The position numbers and the translations under genes were made by a program. A DNA stretch of 64,000 nucleotides from Kordiimonas sp. SCSIO 12603. Lineage in GTDB: Bacteria > Pseudomonadota > Alphaproteobacteria > Sphingomonadales > Kordiimonadaceae. Location: NCBI RefSeq assembly GCF_024398035.1, contig NZ_CP073748.1:3401001-3465000 (forward strand), written 5' to 3'. Below the pieces are notes generated by a model. That model ran no database searches, was not told the origin of the DNA, and saw nothing but the letters and a program-made list of their open reading frames with translations. Of the stretch, positions 7,808-16,941 are shown piece after piece; the stretch's first letter is position 1, and each line of letters starts with the position of its first letter.

Positions 7808-8893
7808 ATGAAAAAAATAGCAAAAAATATCGTATTAACTGCTTTGGTTGGTTCGTCAATCATAGCACTATCAACTGTCAGTTTCGGTCAGGATGATGAA
7901 GGTGGCTTTCAACTGCCGCCTATGCCTGTAGCTACCACAGAGGTGGCACCACAAGCTCTTCCGCAATACCTTTCAGGCATTGGGCGTCTTGAAGCTGTGA
8001 ACCAAGTGAATCTGGCTTCGGAAACAACGGGCCGGATCTCAGGGCTTCATTTTGTCTCTGGTCAAACTGTGGAAGCCGGTCAAGTTATCCTGCAGATTGA
8101 TGACACCGTAGATAGAGCCCAACTCTCACAACTGAACGCAAGAAAAACACTGGCAGAAAAGCAGCTTGAACGTGCGAAAGACCTTAAAGGCTTAGCTTCT
8201 TCTGAAGCACGGGTTGATGAGGCCCAAGCTACACTTGATGAAGTTAAAGGCCGCATTGCTGAAGTACAGGCTGAAATTCGCAAGAAGCGCGTTGTTGCAC
8301 CCTTCTCCGGCATTCTTGGTATTCGTCAAGTAAATCTGGGCCAATACCTTGATCCAGGTACAGTGCTTGTAACGCTAACCGATACATCAAAATTTACGGC
8401 TATCATTCAACTACCAGAACAAGCCCTTGGTAATATCACGACCGGCCAGGATGCTGATATCAAAATAGCGGCTTTCCCTAATGAGGTTTTCAAGGGTAAA
8501 TTGATCGCTATTGAACCGCAAGTGGACCGAAACAACCACACCATCAGTGTTCAAGCTTATATCCCTGAGGACAGTGGAAAGCTTCGTTCAGGCCTTTTTG
8601 CTGAAGCACGCGTTACCCTACCAAGCGCCGAACAGGTTCTAATGGTACCAGAAACAGCTGTTGAGCGTTCTACATACGGGGATACTCTTTTTATAGTTGA
8701 TACAGCGAACGGCACAGCTCAGCGCCGCTCAGTGAAATTAGGCCAGCGCCGTGACGGTTATGTGGTGATCAAGGAAGGCCTGAAGGAAGGTGATACCGTT
8801 ATCGTATCAGGTACCAACCGCGTGTTTGAAGGCTCCCCTGTAACGATTAAAGCAGCAAGTGCTTCCACTTCTGTTGTGCCAAGCGCGAACTAG
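7808..8893 (+). CDS. RND efflux periplasmic adaptor (membrane fusion protein)
   Basis: A 361-residue HlyD/MexH-like adaptor. A signal peptide covers about residues 1-27 (ending VSFGQ). Barrel-sandwich half-motifs are seen at LASETTGRISGLHFVSGQTVEAGQVIL (described by position, about 64-90) and VVAPFSGILGIRQVNLGQYLDPG (about 162-184). An alpha-hairpin lies between them (about 95-155, rich in E, A, K, R), followed by beta-barrel and membrane-proximal domains. It links an inner-membrane RND pump to an outer-membrane channel. The permease gene starts 11 bases downstream. No TolC-type gene follows, so an outer-membrane partner must be encoded elsewhere. Confidence 0.92.
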   Translation: MKKIAKNIVLTALVGSSIIALSTVSFGQDDEGGFQLPPMPVATTEVAPQALPQYLSGIGRLEAVNQVNLASETTGRISGLHFVSGQTVEAGQVILQIDDTVDRAQLSQLNARKTLAEKQLERAKDLKGLASSEARVDEAQATLDEVKGRIAEVQAEIRKKRVVAPFSGILGIRQVNLGQYLDPGTVLVTLTDTSKFTAIIQLPEQALGNITTGQDADIKIAAFPNEVFKGKLIAIEPQVDRNNHTISVQAYIPEDSGKLRSGLFAEARVTLPSAEQVLMVPETAVERSTYGDTLFIVDTANGTAQRRSVKLGQRRDGYVVIKEGLKEGDTVIVSGTNRVFEGSPVTIKAASASTSVVPSAN

Positions 8894-8904
8894 AGGAGCA
8901 CATC

Positions 8905-11900
8905 ATGCCCTTTACTGATTTATTCATAAAAAAGCCTGCGCTCGCCATTGTCGTAAACATCATGATTTTGATGGCAGGCATCATCGCAGTGATGAAGCTT
9001 CCTATCAGGCAGTATCCTGAAATTGAAGCAGCCACTATTTCTGTAACAACAGCGTACCCGGGTGCAACGCCAGAGCTGATGCAAGGGTTTGTGACAACAC
9101 CTATCGCGCAGTCTATCGCTACCGCAACTGGCGTTGAGTACCTAAGCAGTGAAACAGTTCAAGGCATGAGCACTATTAGCGCTCGCTTGAAGCTAAATGC
9201 TGATAGTAATCAAGCCATGACCGAGATCATGGCCAAGATTAATGAGGTGCGTTTCCGTATCCCGTCTGAGGCAACAGACCCTGTTATCCGCAAAACTGCT
9301 GGTCAAGGCACCGCGATTATGTATGTGGGCTTCTCGTCTGAAACGCTCACAATCCCGCAAGTTACAGATTATCTGAACCGAGCTATTCTGCCACGTCTCG
9401 CTTCAATTGAAGGTGTGGGCAGTACTGAGCTTATCGGTGCGCAGGAGCTATCCATCCGCCTGTGGCTTGATCCGCGCAAGATGGCAGCACTTGATCTTAC
9501 AGCAAGCGATGTATCAAGCGCCTTACGCGAAAACAACGTACAAGCGGCACCAGGTAACATCGAAGGCAGCTATATCACTACCAACCTGAAAGCAGACACA
9601 GATATTGTCAGCATTTCAGATTTTGAAAATATGGTGCTGCGGAACGATGGTAACAACCTCATCCGCGTGCGCGATGTAGCAACCGTTGAATTCGGTGCAA
9701 AATCTGATGACCAAACAGGTTATGAAAACGGTGTACCGGTTGTATTTGTTGGCGTGAACGCATCGCCGACGGGCAACCCGCTTACTATCGTGGAAGATAC
9801 CAAAGCCCTGTTCGAAGACATGAAGCAAGATTTCCCTCCGGGGCTTACTTCAAACGTAAGCTACGATGTAACCCGCTTTATCAATGCTTCCATTGATCAG
9901 GTGACATCTACTCTTATAGAAGCTGTGGGTATCGTAATCATTGTCATGTATTTGTTCCTTGGTTCCTTCAGAACCATTCTGGTGCCAATTGTTACCATCC
10001 CGCTATCGCTTGTTGGTGCTGCTGCGATCATGACCATGTTTGGGTTCAGTATTAACCTACTGACCCTGCTGGCGATGGTACTAGCCATTGGTCTCGTGGT
10101 GGATGATGCCATCGTGGTGGTGGAAAATGTATTCCGCCATATGGAAAAAGGCGAAAGCCCTCTTCAAGCATCCCTTAAGGGAGCACGAGAGATTGTACGC
10201 CCCGTTATCGCCATGACAGCTACACTGGCCATCGTATATGCCCCAATCGGCTTTGTGGGTGGGCTTACAGGCAGCTTATTCCGTGAGTTCGCCTTTGCAC
10301 TTGCCGCGGCGGTTGTTATCTCTGGCGTAGTGGCGTTAACACTGTCCCCGATGATGGCGGCCTATACAATTGACGCCAAAACTACTGAAGGCAAATTCAC
10401 CAAAGCGATTGAGCGTTTCTTTGGCAAGCTTACAAACCTTTACCAAGGCTTACTTAGCTGGACATTGAAGTTCCGCTATTTCACTGTGCTTTTCGCCCTC
10501 GTTGTAATGAGCGGCACGGCATATATGTATATGTCATCCGCACAAGAACTAGCACCTGAAGAAGATCAAGGTAACGTCTTCCTCTTTATGCGCGGCCCTC
10601 AGAATGCAAACATTGATTATACAAACAAGTTTGCACTCAAGCTTGAGGAAATCCTGCGTTCAACACCAGAATATGATCAAACCTTTATCGTAAACGGTCC
10701 AACAACCAACGAAGGCTTCGGTGGTGTGGTTCTAAAGCGCTGGGAAAACCGCGACCGGAGCCAACAGGAAGTACAGCAGGAAGTACAAGGCCGCGTGATG
10801 GACGTAGAAGGTCTTGCTGTCTTTGCCTTCCCAGAGCCAGCGTTACCGGGTTCCACCGGCGGTATGCCGGTGCAGATGATCATCAGTTCATCTAAATCAC
10901 CAAAAGATGTGTTTGATACGGTTGAAAACCTGAAAATGGCCGCCAACCAAAGTGGGCTGTTTATGGTGACAGATAGTAACCTCAATCTGAACACACCTGT
11001 TACCCGTGTGAAGATTGATAGAAACCGCGCCAACGCGCTCGGTATTCGCATGGCAGATATCAGTGATACACTGGCGATCTTTGTGAACGAGAACTACGTA
11101 AACCGCATTAATGTTGATGGCCGGGCTTATGAAGTGATCCCACAGGTTTCCCCGGAATTCCGCTTAACACCTGACACTATTAATCAATATTACGTACGCA
11201 CAGGTTCGGGCACACAGGTTCCACTTTCTTCAGTAATCACACTTGAAGAAGATGTTGAACCGAACAAGCTATTCCAGTTCAATCAGCTTAACTCAGCTAC
11301 ATTCCAAGGCATTCCGGCCCCGGGTGTAACGATGGATGCTGTTGTTGAATTTCTTGAAAATTATGCCGCAACAAGCTTCCCATCCGGCTTCAGTTACGAC
11401 TGGCAGGGTGATGTGCGCCAGTTTGTTTATGAAGGTAATCAGCTAGCCACTGCCTTTGCACTTGCAATGCTGGTAATTTATCTGGCGCTTGTTGCCCAGT
11501 TCAACAGCTTCCGTGACCCGTTCATCATTCTGGTAAGCGTACCACTTAGCCTGTTTGGTGCTTTGCTACCGATATATCTCGGTTACACCACAATCAATAT
11601 CTACACCCAAATCGGGCTTGTAACGTTGATTGGCCTTATCAGTAAACACGGCATCTTGATGGTAGAATTTGCCAACCAACTGCAGCAGTCAGACGGTCTG
11701 AACCGCAGACAAGCGATCTTGAAAGCCTCTGCAATTCGTTTGCGACCTATTTTGATGACGACCGCAGCCATGGTTGTTGGCCTTATCCCGCTGGCGACCT
11801 CTACCGGCGCTGGCGCTGCCAGCCGCTTTGCTCTCGGCATTGTGATTGTGGTGGGCATGCTGGTTGGAACCTTTTTCACCTTATTCATCCTTCCTGCGGT

Positions 11901-11991
11901 CTATTCACTGCTGGCCGCACACCACAACAAGCAGGAAAAACATGAGGATAGAGAGATACCTGAACCTAAGCTCACAGTAGCGGCAGAATGA
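8905..11991 (+). CDS. RND multidrug efflux permease (HAE1-type)
   Basis: A 1028-residue inner-membrane proton antiporter of the MexB/MexK type. The start MPFTDLFIKKPALAIVVNIMI is typical. The proton-relay aspartates D400-D401 lie in GLVVDDAIVVVENV (TM4). There are two large periplasmic loops (about 30-330 and 550-860) and twelve predicted TM helices in two pseudo-repeats; TM10-12 carry GLISKHGILMVEFANQL and RLRPILMTTAAMV. Full family length. It forms an operon with the adaptor and is probably repressed by the TetR protein at 6962. Substrates cannot be predicted. Confidence 0.95.
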   Translation: MPFTDLFIKKPALAIVVNIMILMAGIIAVMKLPIRQYPEIEAATISVTTAYPGATPELMQGFVTTPIAQSIATATGVEYLSSETVQGMSTISARLKLNADSNQAMTEIMAKINEVRFRIPSEATDPVIRKTAGQGTAIMYVGFSSETLTIPQVTDYLNRAILPRLASIEGVGSTELIGAQELSIRLWLDPRKMAALDLTASDVSSALRENNVQAAPGNIEGSYITTNLKADTDIVSISDFENMVLRNDGNNLIRVRDVATVEFGAKSDDQTGYENGVPVVFVGVNASPTGNPLTIVEDTKALFEDMKQDFPPGLTSNVSYDVTRFINASIDQVTSTLIEAVGIVIIVMYLFLGSFRTILVPIVTIPLSLVGAAAIMTMFGFSINLLTLLAMVLAIGLVVDDAIVVVENVFRHMEKGESPLQASLKGAREIVRPVIAMTATLAIVYAPIGFVGGLTGSLFREFAFALAAAVVISGVVALTLSPMMAAYTIDAKTTEGKFTKAIERFFGKLTNLYQGLLSWTLKFRYFTVLFALVVMSGTAYMYMSSAQELAPEEDQGNVFLFMRGPQNANIDYTNKFALKLEEILRSTPEYDQTFIVNGPTTNEGFGGVVLKRWENRDRSQQEVQQEVQGRVMDVEGLAVFAFPEPALPGSTGGMPVQMIISSSKSPKDVFDTVENLKMAANQSGLFMVTDSNLNLNTPVTRVKIDRNRANALGIRMADISDTLAIFVNENYVNRINVDGRAYEVIPQVSPEFRLTPDTINQYYVRTGSGTQVPLSSVITLEEDVEPNKLFQFNQLNSATFQGIPAPGVTMDAVVEFLENYAATSFPSGFSYDWQGDVRQFVYEGNQLATAFALAMLVIYLALVAQFNSFRDPFIILVSVPLSLFGALLPIYLGYTTINIYTQIGLVTLIGLISKHGILMVEFANQLQQSDGLNRRQAILKASAIRLRPILMTTAAMVVGLIPLATSTGAGAASRFALGIVIVVGMLVGTFFTLFILPAVYSLLAAHHNKQEKHEDREIPEPKLTVAAE

Positions 11992-12027
11992 AACCCCTAT
12001 GACATTCAGCCGCAGGTTTAGGCTAAA

Positions 12028-12060
12028 GGCGGCAGAAAACCTCGCTCTGCTGCCTTTTTT
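12028..12060 (+). terminator. intrinsic terminator of the efflux operon
   Basis: Stem GGCGGCAGA / TCTGCTGCC (9 bp, one G-U) with a 9-base loop, followed by T6, 37 bases after the permease stop. Confidence 0.85.
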
Positions 12061-12135
12061 AATGTGTTCGCCAAGCAAAACTCTCTTGAAATTTTTCAGA
12101 TTCTCACTTACATAGCCAACAAGTAGAGTCGCCCC

Positions 12136-12150
12136 TGATAATAATTCTCA
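12136..12150 (+). promoter_or_regulatory. Fur-box-like site upstream of fpr
   Basis: TGATAAT-A-ATTCTCA matches the 7-1-7 Fur consensus TGATAAT-N-ATTATCA at 13 of 14 informative positions. It lies about 93 bases before the ferredoxin-NADP reductase start. A second inverted repeat, ATCGGC (12191-12196) / GCCGAT (12214-12219), lies between it and the gene. Iron control is inferred only from the site. Confidence 0.5.
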
Positions 12151-12242
12151 ATAACCTTGAGTTTTCGGCGAATAGGATTTTTTTTCATATATCGGCTTTT
12201 AATAGAAAAATTTGCCGATTTATAGGTACGGAGTGATCTCCA

Positions 12243-13052
12243 ATGAATTTGAATTTCGACCCTAAAGCTAAAAAAGCTTCTGCGACTGGTCCAACGTCAG
12301 AAAAAGTACTTTCTGTTCATCACTGGACAGACCGTCTTTTCTCTTTCCGTATTACGCGCCCATCAGGCTTCCGTTTCCGCTCTGGTGAATTTGTAATGAT
12401 CGGTCTTCAGGGCGAAAAAAAGCCGCTTATGCGCGCTTATTCAATTGCGAGCCCTAACTGGGATGAAGAGCTAGAATTCTTCTCAATTAAGGTTCCTGAT
12501 GGCCCACTAACAAGCCGCCTGCAGAAAATTCAGCCTGGCGATGAAGTTATGTTGAACCGCAAATCAGTTGGTACCCTGGTTCATGATGCCTTAACACCTG
12601 GCCGTAACCTATACCTATTCTCAACAGGTACTGGCTTCGCGCCGTTCGCAAGCATCATCCGTGATCCTGAAACATACGAAAAGTTCGAACGCGTTGTTGT
12701 AACGCACACATGCCGCGACGTTGCTGAGCTTGGTTACAGCAAGCAAATTGTAGACGAAACATTGAACCATGAGTTCCTTGGTGAGCTGGTTGAAGGTAAA
12801 CTGTTTTACTATGACAGCGTAACCCGTGAAGATTATCACCGTACCGGCCGCATCACGACGCTGATTGAAAATGGTGACTTGGCTGAATTCATTGGCGACA
12901 AAACCTTTGATCCAGAAGTTGACCGCGGCATGATCTGTGGTTCCACTGAAATGATCAACGATACAAAAGAGATTCTGGAAAAAGCAGGCCTTACCGAAGG
13001 TTCAAATGCTAAACCAGCTGAGTTTGTGATCGAAAAAGCTTTTGTTGGTTAA
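12243..13052 (+). CDS. fpr: ferredoxin--NADP+ reductase (bacterial FPR type)
   Basis: A 269-residue flavoprotein passing electrons between NADPH and ferredoxin or flavodoxin. The FAD domain holds the R-x-Y-S motif RAYSIASP (residues 62-69). The NADP domain begins at LYLFSTGTGFAPFASIIRDP with the GTG-AP nucleotide loop, followed by VVTHTCRDVAELGY and MICGSTEMI. The C terminus AEFVIEKAFVG is characteristic of the short bacterial FPR group. The gene stands alone between two terminators with a Fur-like box upstream. In Pseudomonas the homologue supplies electrons for oxidative-stress defence and iron release; that role is carried over by analogy only. Confidence 0.93.
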   Translation: MNLNFDPKAKKASATGPTSEKVLSVHHWTDRLFSFRITRPSGFRFRSGEFVMIGLQGEKKPLMRAYSIASPNWDEELEFFSIKVPDGPLTSRLQKIQPGDEVMLNRKSVGTLVHDALTPGRNLYLFSTGTGFAPFASIIRDPETYEKFERVVVTHTCRDVAELGYSKQIVDETLNHEFLGELVEGKLFYYDSVTREDYHRTGRITTLIENGDLAEFIGDKTFDPEVDRGMICGSTEMINDTKEILEKAGLTEGSNAKPAEFVIEKAFVG

Positions 13053-13075
13053 CAAACCAACACATTTTAATACTG

Positions 13076-13105
13076 AAAAAGCCGTGCATGCTGCGCGGCT
13101 TTTTT
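13076..13105 (+). terminator. intrinsic terminator of fpr
   Basis: Stem AAAAGCCGTGC / GCGCGGCTTTT (one G-U) with a 5-base loop and a run of six T, about 25 bases after the fpr stop. Confidence 0.87.
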
Positions 13106-13263
13106 ATTGTTTAAACAATTATCCCTCGAAGACAGACGGTGCATAGTATAAAAAACCAACAAAATTCGCCGTATATAGAGTGGGATAACTTTTAACGCTA
13201 GACTCCTTATCGTTTCCCCCTAAAATCATTTTTAATTTTACGACTGTTTTGAGGGGATCTGTC

Positions 13264-14097
13264 GTGGCTTTTAATATTATTAAATCAGGCGCTATTGCAG
13301 CCGCTCTTTTCAGTTTCACAGCAACACACAATGTATATGCTACTGTGGATAGCGGTGAAGAACACGCCTCCAAGCTTTCCTATAAACCATCCCAAAACGC
13401 GATGGCTGATGTGGAAGCGACACTTGCGAAGGCCAAAGCAAACGGCAAACTGGCGATGGTGATTATGGGTGCCAACTGGTGCCACGATAGCATGGCTTTT
13501 CTTCGCAGGCTTGAAAGCCCTGAAATGCAGGAGCTTGTTGCCAATCGGTATGAATACGCCATTGTTGATGTGGGATATCTCGAAAACGGCAGTGAAATCA
13601 TTCAGCGCTTTGGCAAACCCGTTATTTACGGCACACCTACTGTTCTCATCATCAATCCAGAGAATAATAAGCTTCTGAATAACCAAAACACACACCGTTG
13701 GCGTGATGCAGACAGCATCAGTGTATCAGACACAGTAAGTTATTTTGCTAAACTACCAGTAACAGGCGAAGCGGCCGAAGTATCAAATCCTAAACTGAAA
13801 GCACTTTTGGCTGAAATTAATACTTTTGAAAAAGAACAGTCCCTGCGTGTTTACAGGGGCTTCAATCTTATTGGCCCAATGATGGAACTCGGCAAATCAG
13901 AACGCCCGAAAGGCTTTTATAATTACTGGGGTCAACTACGTGATTTTCGCTATCAGATCACCAAAGATCTCGATGCTCTGAAAACAGAAGCGGCAGAACG
14001 CGTTGCTGCTGGTGAAGAAAATATAACTCTTTCCTATCCAACCTATGAACCGTTTGACTGGGAAAAAGAAGGCTTTTCTATCTCTGCTTCAGAATAA
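13264..14097 (+). CDS. exported thioredoxin-fold protein with CxxS site
   Basis: About 277 residues. I place the start at the GTG at 13264 because GAGGGG lies 7 bases upstream; a TTG at 13249 would overlap that site. Residues 1-26 (MAFNIIKSGAIAAALFSFTA..., ending VYA) are a signal peptide. Residues about 45-165 form a thioredoxin fold with the active-site stretch GANWCHDSMAF. The usual second cysteine of WCxxC is Ser76, so only Cys73 remains. A cis-Pro-like YGTPTVLIINPEN follows. The last 110 residues have no recognised domain. A CxxS protein cannot do dithiol reduction on its own, so isomerase, chaperone or mixed-disulfide roles are more likely. It converges with the T2SS operon; the stops lie within a 14-bp palindrome. 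Confidence 0.75.
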   Translation: MAFNIIKSGAIAAALFSFTATHNVYATVDSGEEHASKLSYKPSQNAMADVEATLAKAKANGKLAMVIMGANWCHDSMAFLRRLESPEMQELVANRYEYAIVDVGYLENGSEIIQRFGKPVIYGTPTVLIINPENNKLLNNQNTHRWRDADSISVSDTVSYFAKLPVTGEAAEVSNPKLKALLAEINTFEKEQSLRVYRGFNLIGPMMELGKSERPKGFYNYWGQLRDFRYQITKDLDALKTEAAERVAAGEENITLSYPTYEPFDWEKEGFSISASE

Positions 14098-14101
14098 CAT
14101 G

Positions 14102-14605
14102 TTATTGGCAGGCAATCGCGCCTGCCACAGGCAGCACAGCTGACCAACCCTTTGAATCCTTCAAAGAAATAGTCGCAGCTGGGATTTTCATTCCCTGCCT
14201 CAAGCTCTGGCTTCTGTCCGCTTTCATTTTTAGCTCTAGAGTAACATCGCCGACAGTGAACTGTTGCTGTTCATAATAGGACAGCGCAATCAGATTGCTG
14301 CGTGAGGTACGAGTAAGCTGCTTAGGCATACCGTCAATCACCATTTCAGCATGCGCATCAAGATCAGATCTGCTTGCTCGCTGGAAATATACAAGAGGTG
14401 TATCTGAACGCTTCAACCATAAAAACAACCCACACTCCTGCGGGTTAAGCTTTTTAGGTGCCAGCTCATAGATGCGAGAAAGAATTTCATCTGAACCAAG
14501 TGCTCTGCCGGACACCTGAGCTTGCGGCGCTTCTGATGTGGAAGTTTGCCCGCTACAAGCACCTAAGGCTATCGTCATAGAGATAATAGAAACCAACTTC
14601 TTCAC
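14102..14605 (-). CDS. small lipoprotein at the end of the T2SS operon
   Basis: About 167 residues from a GTG start at 14605, chosen because GGGGAA precedes it by 5 bases and it yields a lipoprotein signal (KKLVSIISMTIALGAC with lipobox LGAC). A longer frame reaching 14656 would overlap gspN and bury the signal. The mature part starts SGQTSTSEAPQAQ (disordered) and then has a folded domain with GLFLWLKRSDTPLVYFQRAS and QFTVGDVTLELKMK. I do not recognise the family. It lies 16 bases after gspN on the same strand, so a role in secretin assembly or T2SS envelope function is a guess from position only. Confidence 0.7.
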   Translation of the reverse strand: MKKLVSIISMTIALGACSGQTSTSEAPQAQVSGRALGSDEILSRIYELAPKKLNPQECGLFLWLKRSDTPLVYFQRASRSDLDAHAEMVIDGMPKQLTRTSRSNLIALSYYEQQQFTVGDVTLELKMKADRSQSLRQGMKIPAATISLKDSKGWSAVLPVAGAIACQ

Positions 14606-14621
14606 ACGTATTCCCCGTTCT

Positions 14622-15359
14622 TCAGAACTGCATCGTAAGCTGTTTTTGCCACGCATTTCCGCGTTTCACAAGCCCCGCAAGTTGCATCATAGCCTCAAGT
14701 TGTGCTTCAGCACCTAACGTCGGTACAACCTGCATGGTGGCATTCACCAAAGGTCCACCGCGCCAGAAAACATCGACACTAATTTGTGCCACTTCATTTT
14801 CACCAACAAGGTTAGCTTTCAACACACCAGCATCACAAACCGCTGTTCCTTTGAGAAGAGGTGTATTCCAAGGAGTATTTTCAAAAACCGGGTTGAGCAT
14901 ATTACTTCGAAGATAAAGCTCTCCGCCCACGCAACCACTGCTTAAATCATAAGAAAAATCAGAAGCCTGAGCGCTCAAAATACCAGTAATAGGAAGAGGA
15001 ACATCTACCACCTTAATAGGAACCCCAATAGACGCGTTCCTTAGATGGATAACCTTATTCTGCTCAAGTTCAAAATCGAATGTCGCGGTACGGCCTGCAC
15101 CTTGATAGGAAACGGCTCCAGCAAGCTCACCGGAAGCAACACTGAAGCTTGGTTTATAATCAATATCACCGAGATAAAACCCGCGCACGGAAGCGCCTGT
15201 GATTTGCATATGCCACAGGTTCCCTTCTGCCACACGGTACTTGAAAATATTACCAACACCGGCCCAAGAAAGCACCACCGATGCTGGCAAGCAAAGAAAG
15301 AAAAAACTTATGAAAGCTACCGTAAAAACCGCTGTTAGTTTTTTCCAGGAAAGCATCAT
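14622..15359 (-). CDS. gspN: type II secretion system protein N
   Basis: A 245-residue GspN-like inner-membrane protein: one N-terminal TM (TAVFTVAFISFFFLCLPASVV by position, about 8-30), then a periplasmic beta-rich domain with the family opening VAEGNLWHMQITGASVRGF (about 43-61). Its start overlaps the gspM stop by four bases (ATGA), which implies translational coupling. GspN is an accessory part of the T2SS inner-membrane platform and is missing from many systems. Confidence 0.85.
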   Translation of the reverse strand: MMLSWKKLTAVFTVAFISFFFLCLPASVVLSWAGVGNIFKYRVAEGNLWHMQITGASVRGFYLGDIDYKPSFSVASGELAGAVSYQGAGRTATFDFELEQNKVIHLRNASIGVPIKVVDVPLPITGILSAQASDFSYDLSSGCVGGELYLRSNMLNPVFENTPWNTPLLKGTAVCDAGVLKANLVGENEVAQISVDVFWRGGPLVNATMQVVPTLGAEAQLEAMMQLAGLVKRGNAWQKQLTMQF

Positions 15360-15841
15360 CGAGAAGGCCCTTCAAACTGAACCTGAACACGCACACTGCC
15401 TGTATTTCCTGTTTTTTGCATCGAAACCTTTATCGGACTAATGTCGTGATCATTACCCAGTTGTGCCGTCCAGGCATAAAAATGCTGTGGGCTAACACTA
15501 TCAATCCACAATGTCACCGATCCGCTTTCTGCAGGTTGGATACGGGTAATATTCACACCGTTTGCGCGAGCTGTAACCGCCACAATCACGCGTACCGGGC
15601 GATCGTCTTTTTCCCTATTCTGCCCTTGAGCACTACTTCCTACAGCTTTCGCTAGCTGGGCTGCTTTCTGTACAGTTTCAAATACACGCTCTGCCGCTGC
15701 AATAGAACGTTCAGCAGAAGCGTTCCCCGCCTGAAGCGGTCGGTAGAGCGCGAAATAAAGAAGAAACAGCACGATGACAGCGGCCATCAACACCAACGAG
15801 TTCCGCTCGCGATCGGTCAGGTTATTTAGATATTCCCTCAC
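15356..15841 (-). CDS. gspM: type II secretion system protein M
   Basis: A 161-residue bitopic inner-membrane protein: a short cytoplasmic N terminus (MREYLNNLTDRERNSLVLM), one TM (about 17-35), a short helical linker (SAERSIAAAERVFETVQKAAQL), then a ferredoxin-like periplasmic domain ending VRVQVQFEGPSR. It partners GspL to tie the GspE ATPase to the periplasmic parts. It overlaps gspL by four bases at its start. Confidence 0.87.
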   Translation of the reverse strand: MREYLNNLTDRERNSLVLMAAVIVLFLLYFALYRPLQAGNASAERSIAAAERVFETVQKAAQLAKAVGSSAQGQNREKDDRPVRVIVAVTARANGVNITRIQPAESGSVTLWIDSVSPQHFYAWTAQLGNDHDISPIKVSMQKTGNTGSVRVQVQFEGPSR

Positions 15842-16941
15842 TGGCCGCTCCTTAAGGTGATGTCCGTATAAATACGGTTATTTTCCTGCCTGCTGCTGCC
15901 TTCATTCAAACGTATATTTTCCTGTGTAAGAGCAGTTTTCAGTTTCTCTCCTTCCGCAAACGAAGGAAATGATAGCGTCGCAACTAATTCACCACGATCT
16001 GCATCAAATCGAATAGCTTCCAGGAGAGTAGTTTCAGATTGTTCTACCGCCTTAAACAACGCACTGGAAAGCTGAAGAAACTCCGAAGCCGAGCCCGTTT
16101 GCAAACGGTTAATCTGCTGCCTTGCCTGCACTTCTACGTTCACAACACGGCGTACCTCAGGAAATGCCTGACTGAATAAATTCTCAGCTTCTGCATACAG
16201 CTGATCAGCCGTTGCTTCCTTATTGGAGATTTCACTATAGAGCGTACCTCCCCAAACGGCACACATCGCAATGAACAAAAACATTGCTCGCTTGAACAAC
16301 AAAAACATTGCTGAAAAGCCTGCACTAGCAGCATATGAGCCTTGAAACAGATTTTCCTGAGAATGAACGACGGATGCATACATTGCCTGTTCTTCCTCAA
16401 TGGAAAGCTCACGCGCCTTCAGGTCGCCAAGCATGGTTGGAGCAATACCAGCCTCCACGGTAAACCCTGTACCGTCGAGCATTTTGACGCGGCAATAACC
16501 ATCGCTACAAAACACTGCTTGCGTATTTTCATCTGCTTTTAAAAGGCAGTAATCGGGAACAAGGGCGGTAAGGGTAACTCCAACACCGGCCAGTGTTGTT
16601 TGCACGGTGCGCATATATTCATCAGAAGCAACAGCAACAAGCTTTTCGGTCTCAGCACCACCCCAGAATGCAAAATGCTGTTCACTTGCTCCTTGACCTA
16701 ACTGGTCCGCCATTACGCTAGGAATAATTTTGCGAATTTTTCCTTCTGGCAGCGCGGGCAATTCCTGTCTAAACAGCGATACGTCTACGCCATTTGCAAC
16801 AGCCCATACACCTGCATAACTACTGCTATCCAATGATTTAATATCAGCTGATCGGAGCCACTTACCATCCGCAGAAGCTATAAAGGCAGCTTCAACATCT
16901 GTGCCTCTCGAGGCTAATTTTATGACTAAATGCTCAATCAA
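15838..16941 (-). CDS. gspL: type II secretion system protein L
   Basis: A 367-residue protein with a cytoplasmic actin-like domain (about 1-215, including LPEGKIRKIIPSVMADQL and ALVPDYCLL), one TM (about 218-240, FLLFKRAMFLFIAMCAVWGG), and a periplasmic ferredoxin-like domain (about 285-367). It recruits GspE to the membrane and pairs with GspM. ATGA overlaps with both neighbours indicate a tightly coupled operon. Confidence 0.88.
   Translation of the reverse strand: MIEHLVIKLASRGTDVEAAFIASADGKWLRSADIKSLDSSSYAGVWAVANGVDVSLFRQELPALPEGKIRKIIPSVMADQLGQGASEQHFAFWGGAETEKLVAVASDEYMRTVQTTLAGVGVTLTALVPDYCLLKADENTQAVFCSDGYCRVKMLDGTGFTVEAGIAPTMLGDLKARELSIEEEQAMYASVVHSQENLFQGSYAASAGFSAMFLLFKRAMFLFIAMCAVWGGTLYSEISNKEATADQLYAEAENLFSQAFPEVRRVVNVEVQARQQINRLQTGSASEFLQLSSALFKAVEQSETTLLEAIRFDADRGELVATLSFPSFAEGEKLKTALTQENIRLNEGSSRQENNRIYTDITLRSGQ

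Noticed and set aside
14094-14107. Palindrome AATAACATGTTATT as an operator or terminator
   Set aside because: It overlaps two convergent stop codons and has no U-tract; likely chance or a weak stop region.
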